The notes under the pieces are model-generated. The model searched no databases and was not told the origin of the DNA. It saw only the letters and a list, made by a program, of their open reading frames with translations. A stretch of DNA of 64,000 nt from Nepenthes gracilis (taxonomy: Eukaryota; Streptophyta; Magnoliopsida; Caryophyllales; Nepenthaceae). A program made the position numbers and the translations under genes. This document shows positions 23,918-36,900 of the stretch, piece by piece. The DNA is taken from assembly GCA_033239525.1 (NCBI GenBank), contig BSYO01000030.1, positions 10,809,030 through 10,873,029 on the forward strand. The letters run 5' to 3'. Each line of letters begins with the position of its first letter. Position 1 is the first letter of the stretch.

Positions 23918-24655
23918 AATTAATATTTTATTTATTTATTTAATTTTACATGGTTTAACTAATGTAAATTGATAAATAAAAAACAAGATTATTTAACAGT
24001 ATTTGAAGGATATCCCACTCAACGTCCCTCAATCATAATGTTACATTGTCCTATAGCTTTCTGATTTAAAGCAAAAAAGATGACCAACCACTGATAAATC
24101 AAAAGCAAGCTAGCTACTGAACAAAAATAAAAATTAAGAAGCAAGTGAGGTTTACAGAACCAGTGAAGCTATACTGACAAAGGGATCAAAGAGCAGTGCT
24201 AATGATATATTGATTTATATTAGTCATGTTATATGTACTTAGCATAAATAACAAAGATTAGTCTGTCAGGTATCCTAAAGCTGAAAGTTTAATGGAACAT
24301 ATGAATGCCAGTTGTGCTGTAAATGATGGCACTATTTGCATGAAGAGTTTTGGACAGTGAACCTCGACCTAAGGTTGCGGGTACCCCATTTTAATTTGAA
24401 ATTTACCACTCACAAATATTTGCTAATAAAGTAATAAAAACTCTACTTTAATTTTAATAAATATGATTTTTTTATTTTGAGGAAACATTTGGATAACTAT
24501 ATTATAGTATAGAGTTTTCAGTTTTGACTGAGTGAGAACTATTGTAACGAATTGATCAATATTAAAATATATTCTAATGTATTATTTATAAAACGAATAT
24601 TGAATTTAATATCAACATATTGGAAAAGTGACATTTTACTCTAACTATAGGGAAT

Positions 24656-24775
24656 AATTGGCCCACCTATAAATCATAAATAGTGGTATGTGGCCTTTGG
24701 CTATAGGTGGGCCCTCTATATGTAATTGGCCCACCTATAGATCGTGAATAGTGGTATGTGACATTTGACTATATA
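24656..24775. repeat. Tandem duplication, period 68 bp
   Basis: AATTGGCCCACCTATA-ATC-T-AATAGTGGTATGTG occurs at 24656 and again at 24724 with a few changes. There are two copies only. Confidence 0.75.
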
Positions 24776-25948
24776 AAAATAATCATAATTTAAATTTTAA
24801 TATTTGATTCTTATTTATGGGGTCATCACTAATCATTTGTTCTTATACGTTTGAAAAATTTTTCAATGTTGCACATCTTATGTATTTGAATGATTTTCAT
24901 ATGTTTTACATTCGTATATATTTGTATGATTTTGACATATTTTATGTTCATATATTTGTATATGAATTTTGCATGTTTTATGGCAATTTTGATATTACCA
25001 ACATTTTAGTTTTTTATTATGAATATTATAATTTATATGTTCGTTTATTTTATATATATTATATATTTTTTGTTGAGTTTTAGAATTATTTTTGACATCT
25101 TTTTTTGCTGACATTTTAGTTTAACTTATTCAAATATACTTATAAAAATTTTGAATGTGGAAAAGGTTTTTAGAAGGAATAGTTTTTTAAGATATTTTAG
25201 TTATATTTTTCTTTTTCAATTAGCAATTTTTTAATTCAATTTTAAATTGTTTGTATTATGGCTATGGGCTACGAATTGTTTGATTCAATACAATATGGAT
25301 ATCTTATTAGTTACCCTAATTTTAAATATGAGATATTTTTCCTTATGATCAAAACGGATCAGAAGATGAGTTAACAAAATTAAATCCATATATAATTTTT
25401 AAATTCTATATTTAGATATTTATTTATTAACGAACCTTTTAGAATCACGTCCTAACATTTAAATTTAGTTTGAGTCAATTAATTATAAATTTAATCATAA
25501 ATTTTAAATTAAAATCTAATTTTGATATATTTAATTTTAGGATTTGGGACGAGAATGCGATGTGTCAAGCACATTACAAAAGATTTTTCACACCGTATGT
25601 ATAAAAGATTAGATGTACCAATTTTATGGCCTTATGTAGAAAGATGATTTGTGTGGTTTGAAATCATGATTTCGAGATCATGATTAAGAAATTATATTAT
25701 AGTGTCAAAATTTTTCCTCAAATAAGTAGTCATAGAATTACTCTTTATAAGTCTAAAAGTTTGAGTTACACTTAAAAATCTCTGATGATTAATAAATAAA
25801 AGAGTCTGTCAAAGTATTATCAAATAAGTAGATAGTGGAAACTAATTAACTGTCAGTCAATTAAAATAATTGTAGAGATATTTATAGTGGGAGACAGCTA
25901 TTTGATAGCAAGTATGGTTAACTATTAGTTAATTAAAATAATTACAGA

Positions 25949-25951
<3 letters not shown>

Positions 25952-25980
<29 letters not shown>
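25952..25980. repeat. (TA)n microsatellite
   Basis: About 14 uninterrupted TA units. Confidence 0.95.
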
Positions 25981-25983
<3 letters not shown>

Positions 25984-26130
25984 AAAAAAATATTTGTTTT
26001 TTGTTTGAGTCAAATAATTATTTTTTATTCAAGTCAAATTTCTGACATATCTTGAGCAAAGTTTTCTACCAGAGTTTTGATGCTTAATTTTTTGCTTGAA
26101 CAATAAGATACTTATTTTATAGATATAACA

Positions 26131-26222
26131 ACTAAAAGTCATAACACAAATGAAGAGACATTGAAGTTAAATACAAACTAAAAGTTCAAGCACAAATGAA
26201 GAGACATTGAAATTAAATACAA
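26131..26222. repeat. Tandem duplication, period 46 bp
   Basis: ACTAAAAGT-CA-CACAAATGAAGAGACATTGAA-TTAAATACAA occurs at 26131 and 26177, nearly identical, so it is a recent duplication. Confidence 0.8.
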
Positions 26223-26835
26223 AATTGCCAAAGTTTTAATTTGGATGAGCTTTTTCCATGGTCTAGGCCATGGAGATCAGGCCTTATAAGATCACATGGG
26301 GCCTAGACTGGCCAGGTGACCCCATTTTCTAGGAGAAAAAAAACCATAAATTGCATCACATACCCCTAAAATTTTCCATAATCAAGGCTTATACCCCCAG
26401 TGTTAACTTGATAAACATGCAGTTGCTATACAATTCATCAATCCTCCTCCATGTTTATGGGTAGATTAACTCAAGATTTGAGCTTTGAATAGTATCTTTT
26501 TATCAGACTTGCCCGCAAAAAAATAAAAAAAAAATCTTAAATTTGATTAATTAGGACCGACTAGATGACTCTGTTTTTGTTATTCTACTCGATTTAATCA
26601 ATGGCCCTTATAGTTAAAGTAATTTTATATCATTTTTTATCTGTTTACTTTAATTTTTTATTAGTTTACATCTCTTTTTTTCCCTCCCATCATAATCACA
26701 GCATATTTCTTCCCATACATTTAGTTTGGCATGTTTAAAGTATCCCAAAGATTTTAAACATCTACCTGTCCAAACAGAAGAAAAAAAAAATGAATAAGGA
26801 AAAAAGAAGGAATAGAAGACATGAATGGCGCTTAC

Positions 26836-27056
26836 CACTGAATAGTCAGGCTTGTCCCCAAGCTTTGAAGTCATCAATGGCAATGGCTGCGGCGGAAGCA
26901 GCAGGGCGGCACAGTTCAATCTCCTGCAGAAACCACATTTTCAACAAAAGACGGGTCTTCCATTATCGTTTTCGAAGCTTGATTTCGATTTTACAGATGC
27001 GGACAATGCCTTCTGTTCTGATTAAGTAATGAAGACGAAGGCAGGCAGTGAGGGAG
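26836..27056 (-). other. Possible orphan first exon or gene fragment
   Basis: This is a GC-richer island in AT-rich DNA. On the minus strand it has an open stretch that includes MTSKLGDKPDYSV followed by GTAAGC, a good donor site, at about 26838. An alternative frame reads LKMWFLQEIELCRPAASAAA and then stops. No following exon of either frame is seen downstream on the minus strand (26.8 to 24 kb). I do not recognise a family. It may be a promoter/first-exon fragment of a lost gene. Confidence 0.25.
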
Positions 27057-27243
27057 AGGAGTAGAATGCTTTTCCTTATATCATTTAGTATATGTTGAAC
27101 ATTATATCGCAGCAAATAATGAGGGTGTGCTCAGCACGTAGCAGCTCAAAACAACTTAAATTGACCAAACCCAAGTTCATATAGGCATTTGAAGAGAGGT
27201 TTGGAATCCCCTTTATTTCTTAATATTAAAAATTTTAAAAAAC

Positions 27244-27278
<35 letters not shown>
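27244..27278. repeat. (AAT)n microsatellite
   Basis: About 11 units of AAT. Confidence 0.9.
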
Positions 27279-27280
<2 letters not shown>

Positions 27281-29329
27281 TATTTAATACGGTGCATTAT
27301 GTGCTAATATTTAGTATACAAATTAAAAAAAATATAAAATTGTGTAAGTATATTAATGATAAAATACAAATATAGATATATTACTACTTGTTTGATAGGA
27401 ATTATATTGATGGCATTGAATCCCTTTTCGGTGGCCCTTCTCAATCCTTAATTCTATGTCCCACCAAATGGCATCCCAGTTTACAAGACATCTATCTTGT
27501 AAAGGTTTTATTTGTACAGTTCTATCCCTTATATTATAACTGTAATTTTTAAATCTAATTAAATAATTTTATTATTACACTAAAATTCAAACACAAAATG
27601 CAAATATGTTCAGACGGGTATAATAAAAGTAGATATCAAAGTAATGCATGTATCTTTACTGCATATATCTTTCTTATTATACAAATTCATTATCGCATAT
27701 CTGAATATGATCAAAATATTCATTATATTCGGGTCATCTATAACAAATCTGATAATAATTATTTTTTTAAAAAATATATATATAAAATAAAAATAAGAAA
27801 TTAAAAAGAAAGAACAAACCGATCTTTCTCCTTTTCACAAGGTGAAATTTTGGATCATGAAAGGCAGTCTCTTTTCTCATGCATTCTCCAAGCCAAAACC
27901 CTTTGACGTTCGTCACCCTAAAATGCAAAATTAATTAATGTCTATTTAATTTTGATTAGAGGATTTTGAGAAGGAGAAAATGGAATATGGAGGAGACAGA
28001 AAATTACAGAAAATCAATAAAAGCTAAAGAAAATGAAAAAAAAAATCGAAGAAAATTTAATTTAGCGTGACAGAGGGATGGATATCCGTTGAATGCTGCC
28101 AAATCGGGGTGGAAAGGGGCTGTAATCCTGTAGATCCACGCCTATTTTAATTGATATAATGAAAAAACAACATTATTTTTTTATTGGTCATCAATCAAGG
28201 GGTCCACAAATCAATCATCCAATGGCTGGTTGCCACGTTGTTGTTCTTCATAACACCTTATCGGAATTAATTATTTGGGCAAATTCTAACCCAAAATGAC
28301 AACCTCACACGAGTCATGGGGCCAACTTTATTTTTAGATTTTCAATAATTTAGGGTTATTTTATATAGTTAAAAATATTGTAAAATAACTTATATATTTA
28401 TTTTTTTAATTTTTTATAAATTATTTACGTGGTAAAGTGTCTTTATTATAAAAAAAATTATTTAAAAATAAAACTATTATCATATCTTTTTAATTTTCAA
28501 AAAATATAAATAAATGTCTTTAGATTTTCGTCTAATAGTTTAGGTATAACAAAGTTCATGCGGGATTAAGACCCACAGAATGGCCCCTGGCCTAAAGGTC
28601 ACACCATCTCACGATCGGAGAATTTCAATTGTACGAATATTTTAAAATGTTTTTGAATGATGTAGTATTTGTTTGAAAAATTATCATTTAGGTGATTAAA
28701 CTTTAATTTTTCTTTTAATTTTGATCGATCAAATTGGTTCAGAGAAAAACAAAACCATAACTGAATGAATTTGACAGATTAATTTGTTTGATAATATTGA
28801 TTAACCGATTTTGAATATTGCAACATTTCAACTAGAATTGTAGAAATATGATATATAAAATTTATAATTTTAAAACATAAACATAATATATTAATTCTTG
28901 CTCAAGCTGAATGATAAAAAAATTATCATATTCAGCCCCTTCAGGGTATATAAAATAGAACTTAAAATAATAGTTTATTAATCAATTGTTTAAATAATTA
29001 ATCATCTATATATGGATAAAATTTAAATGTACCAAAATTCTCAACAAAGTCAAAAATAGGATTGAAAAAAATAGAAACACACCTACCCTAGGATAGCCTG
29101 AAAACAAAGAAAACAAACCAAAGATACAAAAGAGGACCACTGAACCCCCAACAAAAAAATAAAAAATAAAAATAAAAAAATAAGATCAACAATTTTGAAA
29201 TCATTGATCGAAAGTCAAATATCAAGAAAGTCGAATACCACTGTGGACGTCTTTTATAATTATAAAATTTTAAATTAAATTCATCATATTTTTATTGTTG
29301 AAGAAACCATTCATATTTAAAAGACCAGA
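27279..29329. other. AT-rich intergenic stretch
   Basis: Nothing definable is seen; no ORF has family features. Confidence 0.6.
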
Positions 29330-30960
29330 GTTTCGATCCTTCTAAGTGTAGTGCACAATCTCTGCAAGTGCAACTCCAATTGCACAGTTGGAAGGACTAT
29401 TTCTTTTTCATCTAATTGCATCCTACATAATCACTCAATTTCAATCCTCATATGAGTATGCGAAGTATATTCCATTGCAAATAACCTTCCAAATATGATT
29501 GATGACCCCACATAGGATGAATAAATGACGCATAGACTCCATAGTTTTCCAACAATTCATGCAACATGAAGGAAGATGGAGGAACATTAGTCTATCTACA
29601 ATACAAATTTATCTCTGATGATTATCCAAATGATGAACACATGAGACGGATGGAAAAAAGGATTCCAAACCAATGTAGCCTAGACCACTTTCGCCCCTTA
29701 GATTGAAAAATCCTTCAAGCTAATCTAATGAAAAATGCATCATAAGTCTCAAGATCCCATCTAACATCGTCCAAGATAGCCAGATTAGGGGCATATGATG
29801 ACCACATTCGAATGAAAGAACCAATCACCAACTGAGCCTGACTAGTCCATCTCCACTGGGTGCCACAGCTTATTGTCTCCACCATATAATCTCACCAAAG
29901 AACCAAATCAAGAGTGATGCAAAAGGAGAAAACTGTCAAGGTCCCTGAAGAACGTCATAGATCCAACCGAAGGAATATATTCTTTCTATCACCAATAATA
30001 TATCATACAAATGTTCTCAACTTGCGCCAAAGGTTCATGATCTTCCTAAAGCTCCAAGAAACATATTGAAGAATCTTTGTCATCCAAATTCTTCTATCTT
30101 TTATTCAATATATTTGCACAAAATTCACCTAAATGGAATTATCATTACCCTCCACGAGTCACCACAATTGCCTAGCAAAGAGAGCCTTGTTACAAGCCAT
30201 TGAATCCATCTTCACCCAATCCATCATCTTCACCAATCCATCTCTAGGCCCCCATCATCTCTAGGCTTGCAAACCTTCTCCCAATCCATCTTCACCAAAG
30301 TTCTACCTGCTAATGAATTGTCACAGAGAAACAGTGAAAAAATACCATTAATACTCCAAGTGGTTGCCTTTGGAATAATGAACATGAATGCCTAGAATGA
30401 AGAAAAATCTCAGAGAATGAATGAAATAAGCTTGAACCATCCCCAAAATGAGGGTCAACAATTCTTTTAAGACAATACTCGAGCAAAACTCCTATCTATA
30501 AATGCCTAGCAAACAATTTTCAACAATTGAGATGAGATAAATAAGACACACAAGTAATGGATTGGGAGGATACCAATATTAAATTTTGTAACCTCTTAAA
30601 TCTCTCCTGCTCTACACATATCACTGCAGCACACAAAGTATTCACTATTGTCTCTATTAAGAGTTAGCCCCAAGAGGGGAGTGAAATCCAAAAGTCACTG
30701 ATCAACAGTAGCCCCAAGAGGGTTATTTATAATTCTTATCTTAATTATACCATAAAAGATTTGCACACAAAGAACAAACAGATTGGGGGATAGCAAATTA
30801 CCTTGTCGAAGAGCTCTCCTAATCTAGAAGAAGCTGGTAATATCCCCGTTGATCACAATGGAAACATCAAGTTAGTACTGCATTGACCGATCCATCAAAT
30901 AAATGAACTTGAAAAGCTAATGATTTCTAAGAATCAATTCCACTTACTCTATAATGCCCC
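29330..30960 (-). mobile_element. LINE (non-LTR retrotransposon) relic
   Basis: The minus-strand translation shows VSIVINGD followed by a degenerate RALRQGNLLSP at about 30870-30790. This corresponds to the plant LINE reverse transcriptase motif ending GLRQGDPLSP. Further on, at about 29600-29480, comes LPSCCMNCWKTMESMRHLF with cysteines spaced as in the zinc-binding region at the end of plant LINE RTs. Stops and frameshifts are frequent throughout. No poly-A tail or TSD was found, so the ends are approximate. The element is old and dead. Confidence 0.6.
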
Positions 30961-33900
30961 TTTTTTCATTATTTTATTATGATATCCTTAGTATAATTTT
31001 AGATTAATTTAAAAATAATTATATAATAAAATTTGGTGAATAAAATCTAATTTTTGGGGATTAGGTCAATGCATGAAGACACCTGACTCACTCTCATGTG
31101 TGTCCGAGGAAAAAGTCGCATGCTTGATGTGGTTTTACAACACTCATACATGTAAGTGGCAAATTTGTGATATCCAATGCATACTTGTGGGATACTCATT
31201 TAAATTTTAAATAGATTGAGTAGCATTTGATGTATACATATATAGCACACATACATGGTTTAGATAAAATAATGATGCCTGAGTCGTGCCTGATATGGCG
31301 CTTATACATTGCTAACGCAGAGTGAGGGTATCTGATATGTATCTATCCAATGCTCGTACACTTATCCATGACCACCATCTGAATCCCCTATCACGTAGAA
31401 AATAATTAAACTCGTATAATCATCAATTATTATGCTATAAATAATAAAAATAATTTCTAAGTTCTAAAATATCTAATATACTTAAATGTTATAGTGAAAA
31501 TGCGGCTCCAAATCTAATTTAATAAAATAAAATAGTAAATAAGTGTACCTCAAAAGTATTGAAATAAAGTAATTTAGCTAAGCTCTCTAAAATATCTAGG
31601 TCTATGATTCTCCTTCCAACTCTATCATCCACCAATATCATCACTTGTGCTACTATAAAAGAAAGAAACAATAATGGTAAATCAAATGTCGAGAAAGTAT
31701 TTTGACTAAAGTCAATGATAGTAAAACTTAAACTATCTCAAAAACTCATCTGTCAATAAATATTCAATGCACAGTAGCTCATCTATCAATAAAGTCAATG
31801 ATTTATTGAATATATAAATCAATAGTTATTCGCGAAAGCAATAAATATCAATAAATTGTATCAGTAACAACATTAAAAATAGCTCAATAAATGACGTTAA
31901 TAATTAACATTCGCAATATCATCTCAAGAATAATTATGACATTTCAAAGAATATCTACTGAAATCCAATAAATGCTAATCGATATGTTATGAAATATCGA
32001 AGTATCCTAAATACTAAAGTTTTCTATACATTTCACAGAAATCTAACTTAAAGCGAGGTCTTGGCTAAACAATATTATGATAATTACTATTGATTTTATT
32101 TTATCATCGTAAGCTAAAAAGTCATATATTTACACTCCCATCGACTAGGTAAGTATTCTAATGTCACCAATATATATGATATACTAACTATACTTACAGT
32201 CTTCTAAGATTTGCATCCTTAGCATACATATAGCATTTATGATAGCTGTCATCTAATGATATTTGGGGTCACCTCAATATGATGGTCATAACATTTTAAG
32301 CATCCCACCTAATGAATTAATTGACCTCTACCATTAAAAATGGAATTAGTATCAGAAAGACATATATTACTTTAAGGTCTTATGGACTCTTATTTATTCA
32401 AAAATCTTAAAATCTTTTTACGCTTTTCTTTACTTAGCTACAAAATGCCACTAAAGTATACGCATACGAATCAAAGGATAACACAAATGAAATTAAAAAC
32501 ACAAGTAAAATACGGAAAATGACTCGAGCATCCAAGTACAACACGTGGTTATCTCACACCGAGGCGTATAACATTGTCTATGGCCCATTACCAATTAAAA
32601 ATCCTGATCTTAAGTCTTAAAACCTATAATCCACCCTCAATCCCAAAATTAAGCTTGTGATGTTTAAATGGGAGCTTGCTCAATGCTCCAACGCTAACAC
32701 TCACTACTACGATAATGAAACTAAATATCAACCAAACTGTTATTTCTACCCTTAAAGTCTTATGTTGGCTTAACAATTAATAATTTTTCACAAAATAAGA
32801 CTAAATCACTCAGATTCACAAAATCTCTTGACTACTATTTGGTGTTCAAACACTATTTCAAATGGCATTCAAATGGCGAAACTATAGAATTTGTTTGGCC
32901 ATAGAAATCAAGAATAAACCTTCAAATAATATGACTATATTTTACAATATCATTAAAAAGATCTACAACATAATATATTAATAAAAATATACAGTTACAT
33001 ATCATAATTAGCGATTTGATCTATTAGATCTGCGAATTAGACCAATACATACTAGCATTTGAATGCTGCCTTGCAAAACAATTGAATGTCAATCATAAAT
33101 TCTATTTTTGTTTTATATACGAGTATAACTCTATAGTCATCTATTCTACCAACTAAAATTTATATATAACAACCATAATATGAATTTATATTCAACACAG
33201 AAACAAGAAATCCATCATGAAAAGCATTTAAAATAATAAACACTAGTCAGTGTTCAAACTTGATTCAAATGTTGTAATTTTAAAGTTCTGGCATTTAAAT
33301 GTTGTGTCGAATAATATCCAATTGCAAGCCTTAATTTGATTTTTACACATGTAAAAATTAATCTAATAGGCCAATAATACTATTATAGCATGGCTTTAGG
33401 ATTTTTCATGATTGGTATTGAAAGAATGGTGAGAAAAGAATTATCAAAAATAAATCGATAGTGTCCACAAGTTAACATGCCTCAAAAGCTTTTTCTTTCT
33501 TCTTAATCTTTTAGTTCCTTCCGATTTTTCCTCTCTTACATTCTTCTTGCAGCCCTTCTAAATTATTTCCTCCCTTTATAATAATATTTGGTGTAGTTGT
33601 AAGAGTGAAAAACTACTTGTACCTCTAGGGTTTCTTAATCTAGAGTTTTCGTTTTCCCTTAGTAGTTTGATTCCTTTCTAATTTGAATTTTACCATCTCC
33701 TATAATATCGATTTCCGCAGAGACTTAGGAGAAGTTTCCAACTCTAAAGTCTTCCAATTGTTCTTTTAATATCTAAATTCCCTCAAATTGATTAGTTTTA
33801 TAAGGTATGAGTTTTAAATTATAATTTTGATTATAATTAATTAAATTAAGAAAAGAAAAATATTTTGAGATTAAATGAATAAATTGGGTTAAAGTCAATT

Positions 33901-36900
33901 TTAGATCAAATCACATCGCATTGAATGACGCTTAACCAGTACTTGACACACGCACCTGCATGTTATGGATAGAGAGGTCATGCCTGAATGACACTTGATC
34001 GATGCTCCAGTGTACTTTTAGCAAATTATCAACGCTAATGTGCACTCGATGGATACTTATGAGCACTTTTGGCAAATTGCTCGCACCTAACACATACCTG
34101 AAGCAATGCTCTTGCGCTATAGTGTTTTGTCACAGTACCCGATGCATGCCTAACGAGTACACATACGCTAATCTTTTTATAAAAGTCACATCTTGTTGAT
34201 TTTTAGTCATTTTTATTATATTTTTAATAGAAGAGGAAAAGAGAGAGAAGAAGAGAGGAAATATTAAAAGAGGACATTTGGGGTGAATCTAATGAAGATT
34301 TTTGGTGAAATTGAAAGTAAGACAAATGCATTTGAAATCCCTTTATCTTATTACTGTCCTTTCTGATCTTTATAAGCGTTTATCATCTCAAATATTCTTA
34401 CATGTTATATTTTTGTATCTAAGATATTTATTTATCACATACATATATTATTTCTCTTATTTTTTTTGTAATATTATACGAAATTTATATCTTAATCTAT
34501 GCACATTGTATTAAGTAGTTGGTTTTTGACACTACAGCCCGCGAATATTCTAAAATCATGATTAAATGGTTCTTGTGTGTCTTAAATTCATACATAATGT
34601 TTTTGCATATTTTAGACTTATAAATATATATTTTACATGTTCTGAAATTTTATTAAATTGCCCCTATATGTTTAACAATTGAAATGAAATGTTAAAACTA
34701 AGAAATTTTATTGGTTTTTATTAAATTTCTTACTTTAAACAACCCATATATTTAAGAAAATCATAATATAGTTTTTGTATGTTTTAAAATTTGTAGATTT
34801 AAGTTCATATAGAAATTTGATGCACTTCACGACAAGTATTTTAAAGAATTATGATACAAATTATACAATTTGTTAAAAAATTAATGATATTTTTTCAGTA
34901 TAATAAAATATAAAAGATTATTTATATTTATGTGGAGTTTTTTTTTGTTATACACGAACCATTATAAGAAATCAGATAGATAATAGTAGCGCACAAACCA
35001 TCCGTGAGGTAAAAGTAGTATTCGGTCCCGTTTACAAGGTCATATATATGACGATCCATTTGTGAGTCTTGAATAGTAGCGTAAGACCTTTAATTATATA
35101 AAAATAAATATAACTCGGGTTTTAATTAGTCACTCATTTATCAATAAGGTTCTATTGGTCCTTAATCCATAAGAATTAGTATAATTTGAGTATATTTTTT
35201 ATAATGTATTGTAGATTAAGAGTTAAAAAGAAATCTTAAACCTTTGCATGAATATTATGAAAATTCATAGACTTACATCTGAAATTTTCTTTCAATATGT
35301 TTTAATATAAATTATATATTTAATTATAAAAAATTTATATACCCTATTGAGTAATTAATTTATTCTTACTTTTATTTTTTTTTACTAACCCCTTAAAACT
35401 AGTGGCTCAGATAACACTTGCAAGTAAGGATGTTGGTTGAGAAGTTACTCAAGGAATTAGAATTAGGAATAAGAAAGACTTGAATGTTATATTTTATCTC
35501 AAAATAGTAACCTTAAGGTGTTTATTTTCATTTCAGTTAAAGGATTTTGTATCAATTTGGTTATTGTGATATATTTATCAATGATATAGTTGGACTTTGG
35601 TTCTCTTTTTAGTAGTTCAAATAAATCTAGATTTTGAATACTTTGATTTTTCGTATGGACTTATTTTCTTATATATGATTCAACGTCATGACATGGTCGA
35701 TATTCGGAGTCATTTTCAAGTGTGACATTTCGGATTCAGTAATTTCACTGATTATTCTATTTTGGGTTGGTTGTTTATATCAACTTACAATTTACGTCCA
35801 AGGTTAATTTTGAATTTTTTTAGAATTTTGTAGGAAAATTTTTAAGTCTTGATTTTAAAAATAAATTAACATAATAATTGAATCGAATTAATATGAACTA
35901 AGTAATGATTTGGGATCAGGGACGAGAAAGAATTAGTGGTATTAGAGAAATCGTGAGGAGAGTGCCTCATTTTTGGTTTGATAATATAATTTGACTAATT
36001 ATTTTATGATAGGATTGAAAAATGTTGTCTGAATAATGTAGTTTTGGACCAAGCTTTTGCCTTGATTGAGAGGAGGAATATTTGGCTATTATGGCAAAGA
36101 TGAGTGACGTGATGAAATCAATGACTTGAGAGCCCTAATGAGTAATTGATCTTTAATTAAGTCAATTCATTATTCTTCCTTACTCTGTCCAATAAGTTTT
36201 ATCCAAAAATAATATCAACCTTGTCAATGATGCCCTTGACCCATAGAAGCCAATGATAGGGGTGGTAAATGGGTCATACATTAACCGTGCCCAATCAAGA
36301 AATAATTCGTCTGTGACACGACCATTTATCAAATTTTAAAAATAAAAATTAAAAATTAATTATAAATATCACTGCTGACCATTCTATTTACCTTCTCACT
36401 ATTATTGTATAACAAATAATCTGAATTATAGAATAATTTTTAATGCTAATTTTTATATATAATTTATATACTAAAATTATTATTTTAAAACTTAATTTTT
36501 TATTGTGACACAATTTTTTTAATTTTGATAGCGAAAGGATTTGAAAAAAATTATTTTGATATTCATATCGGCTATACCGTATACTGATAGTAATTCTAAA
36601 ATATTAAAATCATAACCTACCCCAAATGCCATTACTTCTTCCAATTCTGGTCATCCCTAAGAAAATATTCTAGCAATATATTATGACTTTTTAAAATTAA
36701 ATTAGTTAATAGTTAATAATAAATTACTTATAAAAAAATATAAATAAGATTGTATTTGTGAAATTTTGAAAAGTATTGGACATCTAAAATAATACATAAA
36801 AAATATATGAGATAATATTTATCATCAAATCAAAATAAATTAATATTTTTAAGTGGTGTAGGGTTAAGAGTTTTTCAATATAATTAGAAGTTAAATCTAA

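Larger units (their letters stand above)
23923..26835. other. AT-rich intergenic stretch with small tandem duplications
   Basis: No supported gene. The ORF at 24817-25083 is low-complexity Tyr/Phe/Ile sequence. Small repeats are listed separately. Confidence 0.6.
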
